From assembly GCA_040376705.1 (NCBI GenBank), contig JBEIQE010000004.1, forward strand, positions 69,015-133,014: a stretch of 64,000 bases of DNA, given 5' to 3'. Positions 36,533-44,777 of the stretch are shown here, in pieces. The position numbers and the translations under genes were made by a program. The stretch's first letter is position 1, and every line of letters starts with the position of its first letter. The stretch is from JBEIQE01 sp040376705. GTDB lineage: Bacteria > Pseudomonadota > Alphaproteobacteria > UBA2400. The notes beneath the pieces were generated by a model. The model made no database searches, was not told where the DNA came from, and saw only the letters and a list, made by a program, of their open reading frames with translations.

Positions 36533-37737
36533 CAGTTGCTCACGCCGCGTGAGGCAAGACCGGCATTGCCAGCCGGCTGCTCAAGCACTACGCGGGAAAG
36601 ATTGGTTGCCTTCATGGCGGCCAGACGCTCGAAGTTATTGAAGATCTGCAGATAGATCTTGTTGATATCGGCAATCATGGGAGCGAGATCGTCCATATTG
36701 GCGGCGGTCGGCTGGGCTGCGCGATCAATCGCATCCTTGGCCATGCCGCTGGCATCGGCCCAGGCGCGCTGACGCAGATATTCAACCGACTCGCTACCGG
36801 CAGTGAGGGTGCCGATGCGATCGTCAACCATACGGTCGAGCGCACCACGCGCAAGATTGATAGCGGCAATATCTGACTGGCGCTTGAGGAAGGCATTCTG
36901 ACCTTCCTGACGCTGCAGCACTGGGCCACGCAACGGGTCGGTTGGAACCGGCTCGGTTGCCATACGCACGAACAGACGTGCCGCGCGATGCTCGCCGTTG
37001 GTGGCAGCCGGCGGAATGGTACCGTTCGGCACACCAAACACTGCCTGATACGGCTGGGTGAAGCGGAAAGCCATCGGCTCACCTGAGCTGTCGTTGCTCA
37101 GGGTGCAGTTCACACCAGCTGGAGCATTCATGATGGCCGGGTCACAGAAGTCGGTCATCATATCAAGGAAGGTTGCTTGCGACGCCTGCAGACTGCCCTT
37201 TTCGGTCGGGGTGCCTGGGGCGTTTGAAGCATAATCGGTTGCTGCGCGCTGGGTGGCCTCATAGGTCGCGACACGAGCAGCACTGTATACCGAGGTATTC
37301 ATGCGATTGGCGTTACTGGCAGTGCGGCAGGCTGTACGCGATGGAACCGACTGCAGAACAGCCGAAGTACGGGCCGTACCATTGGCCATGGCAGTGGATT
37401 GGGCTACGAACTTATCGGTCAAGCTGGTTTGGGTTTTAGTGTAATTCTGAATGTTGTTTGAGCCCTGATTAGCCAAACGCGTAACCGAGTCCTGCAGCAT
37501 GGTCAGGTAGGTCTCGATCATCATGCGATAGGCGGTTAGAGCTGCGCCAACCGTTGTCGTCGCCATTTTATTGGCCGCGGTTGAGCCCTTGGTGCAGCCC
37601 GGAATGGTACTGCAGCTGGCAGCGGCGGCAGGCTGAGCCGAGAGCAATGCACCCGCACCTGTTAAAGGAACCATCAACAGCGCGAACAGCGCCAGCCTGG
37701 TAGCGAGTTTAGGAGAATGTCTGGTGTGTGTGTTCAT
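36532..37737 (-). CDS. Secreted four-paralogue family, member 3
   Basis: Start at ATG 37737 (MNTHTRHSPK), behind GAGG; a GTG lies 6 bases upstream. The 401-residue product has a signal peptide (GALLSAQPAAA) and the family landmarks DSVTRLANQGSNN, VPSRTACR, MTDFCD, APAGVNC, TDPLRGPVLQRQEGQNAF and NLARGALDRMVDDR. Its C terminus, GNAGLASRGVSN, is the most diverged of the four. It is co-transcribed with the neighbours: 11 bases after member 2 and overlapping member 4 by one base. Confidence 0.82.
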   Translation of the reverse strand: MNTHTRHSPKLATRLALFALLMVPLTGAGALLSAQPAAAASCSTIPGCTKGSTAANKMATTTVGAALTAYRMMIETYLTMLQDSVTRLANQGSNNIQNYTKTQTSLTDKFVAQSTAMANGTARTSAVLQSVPSRTACRTASNANRMNTSVYSAARVATYEATQRAATDYASNAPGTPTEKGSLQASQATFLDMMTDFCDPAIMNAPAGVNCTLSNDSSGEPMAFRFTQPYQAVFGVPNGTIPPAATNGEHRAARLFVRMATEPVPTDPLRGPVLQRQEGQNAFLKRQSDIAAINLARGALDRMVDDRIGTLTAGSESVEYLRQRAWADASGMAKDAIDRAAQPTAANMDDLAPMIADINKIYLQIFNNFERLAAMKATNLSRVVLEQPAGNAGLASRGVSN

Positions 37738-37748
37738 GCCCACATCCT

Positions 37749-38936
37749 CTAGTTACTGATCGGCCGTGCCGAAACGCTTACAGCGCCGCCACGGGTTTGT
37801 TCAGTTTTAATCGCCAGACTTACGGCTTCCATCGTGATCCAGTGATCGGTCAGGCGCAGCATTTCAACCAGCATCATCTTCTGGCTGGCCAAACGGGCAG
37901 CGACAGCCTGCACGTTGGCATTCTCGGGCTCACCGGCTGAGGCTACAGCCGACATCTGACCGCTGACGGTATTACCACTCACGGTCTGGCCGGTAATCAG
38001 CTCGACATAACGGGCCAGACGGCTGTTATCGCCGGTAGCGCAAAGAGCGGCAGTGGTACGCATCGCTACAATGTCTTCAAGTGCAGCGCGGGCCACGTTC
38101 ATGCGGGTTACATCACGCAGACGCATAACAGCAGCACTCTGCCCTTCCTGACGGGCCAGCATGGGGCCGCGGATTGGATCCGGCGGCGCGGGCTCGGTCA
38201 GCATGATTACAGTATCGGCAGCAGCCTGCTTGAGTTCAGGCGTATCGATATTGAGAGGTTGCAGGATCGAGCGCCACGGCTGGATATCAAGGTTGCGGAA
38301 GTTAGCATCCGTGGGGCCAGGGCATGTCAGACCAGTCGGGATCATGCCCGGAATGGTGGTGTCCATATAACGGTTACAACGATTAGTGAACAAAGTGGTT
38401 ATTGCCTGCAGCGAACCACGCTCAGCACCTGAACCGGGACCGTTAAGGGAACGGGCTGTGTTATTGGTGGCCATGCTACGGCGAACTGCAGCGTAATTGG
38501 GAGTAGTCGAGGCAACACGCAGCTGGCTGCTGGCGATACCGCATACAACCTTGGACGGAATGAACTGCTGAGCAATTTCAGCGCGTGCACTACCTACAGA
38601 TACCGCGGTGACGTCAGCGTTTTCTTTATCGCTACGGGCGGTGTCTGACTTGTTGCGCGACTGCTCGTTGTTACTACCCTGATTGGCAAGTCGGGTAATC
38701 GCGTCACTGAAGCGGATGTAGCCGGCACTGAACGCCATGCTCATCGATGAGATGTAAGCTGTGATGGTACCGGTTGAAGCTGTCGCAAAGCCCATAAGCA
38801 TCGCAGGGCAAGCCTGTGCTGGCAGCGGAGCTGCAACACCAGCCACGAGTGCCGCAGCCAGAACCAGTTTGCGGGCAGGCTGCGCCAACAGCTGCCGGGC
38901 TGGCTTCTTGTGCGGAAGATTACAGGTAACTGGCAT
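37749..38936 (-). CDS. Secreted four-paralogue family, member 2
   Basis: The 395-residue product has a signal peptide with an extended basic N region (PLPAQA cleavage near residue 41). Family landmarks are DAITRLANQGSNNEQ, QFIPSKVVCGI, NGPGSGAERGSLQA, TNRCNRYMD, RNLDIQPWRSILQPL, PDPIRGPMLARQEGQSA, MNVARAALEDIVAMR and the ending VSVSARPISN. It is much closer to member 1 than to members 3 and 4, pointing to a recent duplication between members 1 and 2. An SD-like GGGGTAAAGG precedes the ATG. Confidence 0.83.
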   Translation of the reverse strand: MPVTCNLPHKKPARQLLAQPARKLVLAAALVAGVAAPLPAQACPAMLMGFATASTGTITAYISSMSMAFSAGYIRFSDAITRLANQGSNNEQSRNKSDTARSDKENADVTAVSVGSARAEIAQQFIPSKVVCGIASSQLRVASTTPNYAAVRRSMATNNTARSLNGPGSGAERGSLQAITTLFTNRCNRYMDTTIPGMIPTGLTCPGPTDANFRNLDIQPWRSILQPLNIDTPELKQAAADTVIMLTEPAPPDPIRGPMLARQEGQSAAVMRLRDVTRMNVARAALEDIVAMRTTAALCATGDNSRLARYVELITGQTVSGNTVSGQMSAVASAGEPENANVQAVAARLASQKMMLVEMLRLTDHWITMEAVSLAIKTEQTRGGAVSVSARPISN

Positions 38937-38950
38937 GGCCTTTACCCCGA

Positions 38951-40129
38951 TCAGTTACTGATAGGACGAGCTGAAACAGAAGCACCACTTGAGCGGCTGC
39001 GCTCGACCTTGATGGCCAGCGCTGTCGCGTCAAGCATGGTGATTTGCTCACCCAGACGCAGCAACTCGAAGATCAGGGCCTGCTGTGTTGCAAGGCGGGC
39101 CGAAATGGTCTGAACCGCAGCGTTCTCCTGCTCACCGGCTGCCATAATGACCTGCAGCTGGCCTGAGAGCGAGTTGGTGGCCGGGTTATATTCCTGACCA
39201 GTGATCAACTCGATATATGTAGCTAGACGGCTCTTGCCACCTGCAACCGCCGGATCGGCAGCACGCAAGGCTACAATGTCTTCGAGTACGCCGCGGGCGA
39301 GGTTCATGCGGGTTACGTCGCGCATACGCATAACGTGCAGGTTCTGACCTTCACTACGCAGCAATACGTTGCCGCGGATTGGGTCAGGCGGTGCCAGCTC
39401 GGTCAACATCTTCACGGCGTCTTCAGCCGCCAGCTTGCGGGAGGCGCTTGAGAACATGATCGGATCGAGCAGTGCTTTCCACGGCTGGATGTCGAGATCG
39501 CGCAAAGCAGGGTCAGCCGCTGGCGATGGGCAGTTAATGGCTGCCGGTGCGTTCATGGTTGCGGGGTTGGCATAGCGATCGCAGCGGTTACGGAAGCCGG
39601 TGTTCATCGCCTGCAGGGTTCCGCGCTCAGCGCCCGAGCCCGGACCGTTGTTGGAGAATGACGTATTAGCGGTCTGCAGCGCCGTACGTGTAGCGGCGTA
39701 TGAAACCTGCGTGGCGTTCATGCGCTGCTGCTGGCTTACAATACCGCAAACAACCTTGGACGGAATGAACTGCTGGGCAACCTCGGCACGCGCCTGACCT
39801 ACTGTACCGGCGTTATCCTGCACGGACACGCGGTCGGACAGCGACTGCTGCGTCTTGACCATGTTCTGGTCGTCATTTGAAATCTGGTTGGCATAACGGG
39901 TGAGCGAGTCATTCAACTCGATGAATGCCTGCGTAATAAGCAGACCAGCTGAAACAATCGACTTACCCATGGACACGGAAGTTGCTGCAGCGTCCTTGGC
40001 AATCGGGCCAGCGCAGCCTGCCTGAGCCTGGCCACTGATGCCGGCCATTGAAATTGAAAAAGCCAAAGTCGCGTAGACCAGGCGCCGAAGGGGAATGTGA
40101 GGCTTATTAAGTTCCAGCTTGCGTGGCAT
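38951..40129 (-). CDS. Secreted four-paralogue family, member 1
   Basis: The start is ATG 40129 behind GAGGGAG; the longer frame to 40240 is not supported. The 392-residue product has a signal peptide (AGISGQAQA) and the landmarks DSLTRYANQISNDDQN, QFIPSKVVCGI, NGPGSGAERGTLQA, RNRCDRYAN, RDLDIQPWKALLDP, PDPIRGNVLLRSEGQN, TRMNLARGVLEDIVALR and ASVSARPISN. It is the promoter-proximal gene of the array, divergent from a lipoprotein run across a 300-base A+T-rich interval. Function unknown. Confidence 0.83.
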   Translation of the reverse strand: MPRKLELNKPHIPLRRLVYATLAFSISMAGISGQAQAGCAGPIAKDAAATSVSMGKSIVSAGLLITQAFIELNDSLTRYANQISNDDQNMVKTQQSLSDRVSVQDNAGTVGQARAEVAQQFIPSKVVCGIVSQQQRMNATQVSYAATRTALQTANTSFSNNGPGSGAERGTLQAMNTGFRNRCDRYANPATMNAPAAINCPSPAADPALRDLDIQPWKALLDPIMFSSASRKLAAEDAVKMLTELAPPDPIRGNVLLRSEGQNLHVMRMRDVTRMNLARGVLEDIVALRAADPAVAGGKSRLATYIELITGQEYNPATNSLSGQLQVIMAAGEQENAAVQTISARLATQQALIFELLRLGEQITMLDATALAIKVERSRSSGASVSARPISN

Positions 40130-40429
40130 TATCCACTCCCTCAAAAACAGGCACCAAATTCTGCCGCTAGATATAAAGCAAGCCAAGACTCTGGCCCGCC
40201 TCTCTAACGTAGGGTTCATAATGCCACAGAGATAGCGCAATGTTAACCCGATTTTCTCTCCAAATCTTCGATAATTATAGATATTTTCCAGTTGTGACCG
40301 ACTCGAAAATTACGCGATTCCAATGCTCGGAATTTTCATTAACCGTGATTCGAACTTGACTTTTTAAAGATTTTTTAAGAAACTGACCTCGTTAAAAATC
40401 TCTTAACACATTTTTATATGGAGCCGCGA
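40130..40429. promoter_or_regulatory. A+T-rich divergent intergenic region
   Basis: This 300-base non-coding interval lies between the secreted-paralogue array (minus) and the lipoprotein run (plus), so it must hold both promoters or a shared control region. TTGACT at 40356-40361 is a fair plus-strand -35 box, but I see no matching -10 box at the right distance. Poly-T tracts are frequent. No strong hairpin was found. Confidence 0.45.
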
Positions 40430-41011
40430 ATGACCAGTCCGCGTCAGCTTTTTACAGGCATCGGTACCCTTAAGGCAGGAGCCGCTGGGCTCGCGCTCGC
40501 CGCTCTTGGCGGTTGTGCTAATGGCGGTTTCATCGGCGGCGCGTCCGGCCCGCAGGTTTATTCCGGTACAGCTACTCCTTATGTAGGCCCCGGCTCGCAG
40601 CAGTTCCAGAATGGTTGGGAAGTGGTCCCCGGTACTACGGTCAACCTTACGCCTGTCAGTCCCCCGCGTATGACCCGTGCAAACGTGGTTCTGACCCGCG
40701 AGGCTAGCCCGCAAGATGTTGAAATGGTTAAGATTTGCTCAAACCGTCGTAACGTACCGGATGCTGGTCGTCATGCCGAGTGCCGCCTGCCCACCCTGCC
40801 ATCGCAAGCCCTGTTCGAGCTGAGCAACCAGCTGATTTATGCCAATATCAAGTGCAGCGCACCTACTGCTGTTACTGGCCGCAATCCCAGCACCAATTCG
40901 CTCGATACCTATCTGCGCGCTGCCTGCAGCACTACCGGCGATTACTCGGTCAAACTGCAGCAAGGTGGCCCGATCATGCCGGTCATCATCGGTAACCGCC
41001 CCGCTTATTAA
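40430..41011 (+). CDS. Lipoprotein of unknown function
   Basis: ATG 40430 is preceded by GGAG at suitable spacing; an in-frame ATG at 40418 would place that SD inside the gene. The 193-residue product has a lipobox (LAALGGC, Cys about 29), then a Gly/Pro/Tyr-rich segment and a domain with four cysteines (VKICSNRR, HAECRLP, NIKCSAP, LRAACST). It heads a plus-strand run of five exported proteins ending at the terminator at 42665. No family recognised. Confidence 0.8.
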   Translation: MTSPRQLFTGIGTLKAGAAGLALAALGGCANGGFIGGASGPQVYSGTATPYVGPGSQQFQNGWEVVPGTTVNLTPVSPPRMTRANVVLTREASPQDVEMVKICSNRRNVPDAGRHAECRLPTLPSQALFELSNQLIYANIKCSAPTAVTGRNPSTNSLDTYLRAACSTTGDYSVKLQQGGPIMPVIIGNRPAY

Positions 41012-41040
41012 ACCAGCATAACGCACTCAAGGAGCCTCAC

Positions 41041-41730
41041 ATGGCCATCTCGCAACGTTCACTAATTGGTGCTGCTGCCCTTGCTCTGGTGGGTTGTGCC
41101 TACCAGCCCGTGGTCGCACCGGTTCCCACCAGCATGAAAACCGAGCCACTGGCCAACAGCTACCCGCAGCGCCAGATGACCTACACAACAGTTGCCTGGA
41201 ACGCCGGCGGCGTGCTCGGCCCCTGCGTGGCGTCTGAAACCAGTGAAACCCAGCTGCCGGCCAGCGCCCGCGGCCTGATTGCACGTGAGCTGAACATGGA
41301 CCAGAGCGCAGCTGAAACCTTTGCCCAGCTACGCACCGGTGCGCGTATTGTTTGCGGCTACGATAACCCCTTGGCCAAACCGTTTGTTACAGCTGAGCGC
41401 GCCCCGCGCCCTACCCGTAACGCAGCACCTGTGGTGACGACTCCAGCCTTCTCGAATGTCACGATGGTCAAAACCGGCGAATATCTGGTGGCTGACAAAG
41501 CCCTGCAGTGCCGCGGTACGGTTGTTATGGTGCAGCCCGAATCGATTAAGCCCGGCCATCCCCAGCCCGGTTATGTCAACGGCCCGATCAAGCAGTTTGG
41601 CGGTATTGCCGTGCCTGCAGGATATGCTGTCCCCACTAGCCCGATTGCCGACCGTTATGGCAACCGCATGGCCAGCAGCATGGCGTGCGAAAGCGTCATG
41701 ACTTTCTCCAAACCCATCGCCCTGCAGTAA
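41041..41730 (+). CDS. Lipoprotein of unknown function
   Basis: The 229-residue product starts 29 bases after the previous lipoprotein and has a lipobox (ALALVGC, Cys about 20). The mature part has cysteines spaced across it (LGPCVAS, RIVCGYD, ALQCRGT, SMACESV). AAG-GAG at 41030-41035 serves as SD. No family recognised. Same operon and general character as its neighbours. Confidence 0.8.
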   Translation: MAISQRSLIGAAALALVGCAYQPVVAPVPTSMKTEPLANSYPQRQMTYTTVAWNAGGVLGPCVASETSETQLPASARGLIARELNMDQSAAETFAQLRTGARIVCGYDNPLAKPFVTAERAPRPTRNAAPVVTTPAFSNVTMVKTGEYLVADKALQCRGTVVMVQPESIKPGHPQPGYVNGPIKQFGGIAVPAGYAVPTSPIADRYGNRMASSMACESVMTFSKPIALQ

Positions 41731-41742
41731 GGTAGCCATATC

Positions 41743-42099
41743 ATGACACCCAGCAAATCACTCGCTTCCCTCGGCTCACTGGCCTCGGCAGCGCTACTCA
41801 GCGCCTGCGCTGTCAGCGTGCCTGTTCCTACCGTGCTTGAACAACCGACCGTGAGCCAGCCCAAGGTTGTGCTCAACGAGCAGACCTCGGTAACCGGCAC
41901 GGCCTCGCCCGCTTTCAACACCCTGCCGCCTGCGCCCGCACCAAGCCAAGCCGAGCCGGTAGCCCAGCCTGTCAGCGCTGGTGTTGTTGAAACCCGCCCG
42001 ACTGAGGCCAGCAAGATTCTTGCGTGCAAGGCGCCCGTTAAAAAGGCAGTTCGCGCAAAAAACACAAAGCCGGTAACTGCCCCTTGCGCTCGCAAGTAG
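41743..42099 (+). CDS. Small lipoprotein
   Basis: The 118-residue product has a lipobox (ALLSAC, Cys about 23) and a low-complexity Pro/Ala/Val-rich mature region that probably spans the periplasm. It ends in a Lys/Arg-rich tail with two cysteines (LACKAPVKKAVRAK, TAPCARK) that could bind the cell wall or nucleic acid; this is inference. It starts 12 bases after the preceding gene. Confidence 0.75.
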   Translation: MTPSKSLASLGSLASAALLSACAVSVPVPTVLEQPTVSQPKVVLNEQTSVTGTASPAFNTLPPAPAPSQAEPVAQPVSAGVVETRPTEASKILACKAPVKKAVRAKNTKPVTAPCARK

Positions 42100-42142
42100 C
42101 AAACGACTAGGCTGCGGTTCCCTAAAGACAGGATTATCCAAC

Positions 42143-42643
42143 ATGACCTTAACTCGTATTGCGCTACTCACAACAGTTTCCCTGCTTTGCATCAGCACCG
42201 CTCCGGCTGCTTTTGCTGCTAACGATAAGCTGACCTCGATTATTAGCAATAATGGCGATGAGGTTGATACCGATACCCTCAACCAGGCCATGCTCAACCT
42301 GATGAAGAGCCGTGATGCGGCAGGCACTTCGCAGCAGACAGCCAGCAACCCGGCTCCCTGCCCGACGAATCCTGCAGTGACCGATGCCTCGCCTGAGTGC
42401 CTTGCCAATATCGCCCCTGCTGCAGGTGATGATGGTGGCGATGAAGCCGAAGAAACCCCGGATGCCGAAGGCGATGACTCAGTGAATGACGAGCTGCCCC
42501 CGGCTGAAGATCCGCCAGAAGAAGAACCGCCAACCGAAGAAGAACCGCCAACCGAAGAAGAACCTCCGGTCGAGGAAGAACCAGGTTGCGATGGCGAATG
42601 TGATAGTGGCGATAAAAGCGACTACAGCGATGAGCGTGTCTAA
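42143..42643 (+). CDS. Secreted acidic protein with PPTEEE repeats
   Basis: The 166-residue product has a signal peptide (APAAFA, cleavage near 28). A helical segment follows, then from about residue 96 an intensely acidic tail with tandem copies of the six-residue unit EEEPPT (residues about 131-149), closing with GCDGECDSGDKSD. The tail is likely extended and could bind calcium or other cations. SD AGGA lies upstream. It is the last gene before the terminator at 42665. Confidence 0.75.
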   Translation: MTLTRIALLTTVSLLCISTAPAAFAANDKLTSIISNNGDEVDTDTLNQAMLNLMKSRDAAGTSQQTASNPAPCPTNPAVTDASPECLANIAPAAGDDGGDEAEETPDAEGDDSVNDELPPAEDPPEEEPPTEEEPPTEEEPPVEEEPGCDGECDSGDKSDYSDERV

Positions 42644-42664
42644 CTGACGTAATGAAATCATACG

Positions 42665-42696
42665 AAACGGGAGCCTAACCGCTCCCGTTTTGCTTT
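42665..42696 (+). terminator. Rho-independent terminator
   Basis: AAACGGGAGC (42665-42674) pairs perfectly with GCTCCCGTTT (42681-42690), followed by TGCTTT. It ends the lipoprotein operon. Confidence 0.9.
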
Positions 42697-42778
42697 AGTG
42701 GCACATTATGTCACGTTGCTTGGCACGGGCAGCTGTCACTATCTTGTTAGCGTTATTTGATTGGGGAAAACGAAGAAA

Positions 42779-43048
42779 ATGAAAAAGCTGCATATTCTGC
42801 TGATGGGCGCCACCATGATTCTCGCCAGCCCGGCCATGGCTGAGGATGCGCGTGAAATGCGCTCGAATAACGACAACACCCGCCCTGCCGCTATTGCACC
42901 GCAGGCCGGTAGCATCGATTACGCCGATTACACCGCCAATGACGACGACCATGGCGCGGACGATAGCGAAGATAACATCCATCCCGCCGCTGCCAGCACG
43001 GATGATGCCGCTGATAGCGATGACGATAACAGCGCCGATAAGCGCTAA
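42779..43048 (+). CDS. Small secreted acidic protein
   Basis: ATG 42779 is chosen over an upstream in-frame TTG at 42761; GGGGA and GAAG lie between. The 89-residue product has a signal peptide (MILASPAMA), and the rest is dominated by Asp, Asn, Ala and Ser (DDDHGADDSEDN, DDAADSDDDNSADKR), likely disordered. It resembles the acidic tail of the preceding gene in composition only. It has a separate promoter, since a terminator lies before it. Confidence 0.65.
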   Translation: MKKLHILLMGATMILASPAMAEDAREMRSNNDNTRPAAIAPQAGSIDYADYTANDDDHGADDSEDNIHPAAASTDDAADSDDDNSADKR

Positions 43049-43098
43049 TCCATAGACTCGGATATTGACCGCATAGCCCCTGCCCCTTAAAACAGGGC

Positions 43099-44760
43099 AT
43101 GTCTTTTTCACCTGCCCAAAAATATCAGCCCTTCCCCGCTATCGACCTGCCGGATCGCCAATGGCCTTCACGCAGCATTACCAAAGCACCGCTCTGGTGC
43201 TCGGTTGACCTGCGCGATGGCAATCAGGCCCTGATCGAGCCCATGGGCCCTGAGCGCAAGCGCCGCATGTTCGACCTGCTGGTCAAAATGGGTTTCAAGG
43301 AAATTGAAATCGGCTTCCCCTCGGCCTCGCAAACCGATTTTGACTTCTGCCGTCAGCTCATCGATATGGACCTCATCCCTGAGGATGTAACCATTCAGGT
43401 CCTCACGCAGGCCCGCGAAGAGCTGATCAAGCGCACCTTCGAAAGCATCAAGGGTGCCAAGCGCGCGGTGGTTCATCTCTATAACTCAACCTCGACCCTG
43501 CAGCGCCGCGTGGTGTTCAATCAGGATCGCGCAGGCATTAAAGACATTGCCGTTAAAGGCGTGGCACTGGTCAAATCGCTGGTGCATACCGTGCCCGAGA
43601 CCGAGATTGTGCTCGAGTATTCGCCCGAGAGCTTTACCGGCACCGAGCTGGATTACGCCAAAGACGTATGCGAAGCCGTAATGGACGCCTGGGGTGCCTC
43701 GCCCACCAATAAGGTCATCATCAACCTGCCGGCCACGGTTGAAATGGCCTCACCAAATGTTTACGCCGATCAGGTTGAATGGATGGCGCGGAACATGAAG
43801 AACCGTGATCACTACATTCTCTCGCTGCACCCGCATAACGACCGCGGTACTGGTGTGGCTGCTGCCGAGCTGGGCATGATGGCGGGAGCCGACCGCGTTG
43901 AAGGCACGCTGTTTGGCAATGGCGAGCGCACCGGTAATGTCGATATCGTGACACTGGCACTGAATATGTATACGCAAGGCGTAGAGCCGATGCTCGATCT
44001 TTCAGACATTAAAGAGATTGTGAGTACGGCCGAATACTGCAACCAGCTTCCGGTGCACCCGCGCCATCCTTATGGCGGTGAATTGGTATTCACGGCTTTT
44101 TCGGGCTCACATCAGGATGCAATTAAGAAGGGTCTCGCTGCGCTGAAGGCCAGCAACAGCAAGCTGTGGGAAGTGCCTTATCTGCCGATCGACCCGCTCG
44201 ATATCGGCCGCAGCTACGAGGCAGTTATCCGCGTTAACAGCCAGTCGGGCAAAGGTGGCGTTGCTTACCTGCTGCAGGCTGACTACGGTATCGATATGCC
44301 GCGTCTGCTGCAGGTGGAGTTCTCGGGCGTTATTCAGAAGCTGGCCGATGAAACCGGCAAAGAAATTGCCTCCAGTATCATCTGGACCGAGTTCCAGCGC
44401 GAATACCTTGCCGCTGGCAAGTTCGAGCTGATCGAGCAGCATATGTTGCCCTCATCCACCCCCGGCCAGCGCGTGATTGAAGCCAAAGTGCGCGTGAATG
44501 ACGAGATCAAGACCATCACCGGCTCGGGTAACGGCCCGATTGCCGCACTGGTGGATGCGCTCAAAACCGGCCTTGGCGTAAACCTTGAAGTGGCGGATTA
44601 CCGCGAGCATGCGCTTGGCACCGGCTCGAACGCTACGGCCGCTGCCTATGTGCAGACCAAGGTGAACGGCCAGACGCTATGGGGCGTAGGCCTCGATAAA
44701 AGCGTTTATGATGCCTCGCTTAAAGCCGTACTGAGTGCGCTCAACCGCGCATCACGCTAG
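43099..44760 (+). CDS. leuA: 2-isopropylmalate synthase
   Basis: First committed step of leucine synthesis: acetyl-CoA plus 2-oxoisovalerate gives 2-isopropylmalate. The 553-residue product has the metal-binding SVDLRDGNQA near residue 36, HPHNDRGTG around 235, and the C-terminal leucine-sensing domain (from about 430, GSGNGPIAALVDAL). The length fits the fungal/actinobacterial-type LeuA group. The start is confirmed by the conserved KYQPFPAIDLPDRQWPSR opening. No SD is seen; a TGCCC/GGGCA hairpin (43080-43099) runs into the ATG. Confidence 0.95.
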   Translation: MSFSPAQKYQPFPAIDLPDRQWPSRSITKAPLWCSVDLRDGNQALIEPMGPERKRRMFDLLVKMGFKEIEIGFPSASQTDFDFCRQLIDMDLIPEDVTIQVLTQAREELIKRTFESIKGAKRAVVHLYNSTSTLQRRVVFNQDRAGIKDIAVKGVALVKSLVHTVPETEIVLEYSPESFTGTELDYAKDVCEAVMDAWGASPTNKVIINLPATVEMASPNVYADQVEWMARNMKNRDHYILSLHPHNDRGTGVAAAELGMMAGADRVEGTLFGNGERTGNVDIVTLALNMYTQGVEPMLDLSDIKEIVSTAEYCNQLPVHPRHPYGGELVFTAFSGSHQDAIKKGLAALKASNSKLWEVPYLPIDPLDIGRSYEAVIRVNSQSGKGGVAYLLQADYGIDMPRLLQVEFSGVIQKLADETGKEIASSIIWTEFQREYLAAGKFELIEQHMLPSSTPGQRVIEAKVRVNDEIKTITGSGNGPIAALVDALKTGLGVNLEVADYREHALGTGSNATAAAYVQTKVNGQTLWGVGLDKSVYDASLKAVLSALNRASR

Positions 44761-44777
44761 GGCCTTGCCGAGCCCAT

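Noticed and set aside
42520..42590. Short direct repeats suggestive of CRISPR
   Set aside because: They are in-frame codon repeats encoding EEEPPT, with no spacers.
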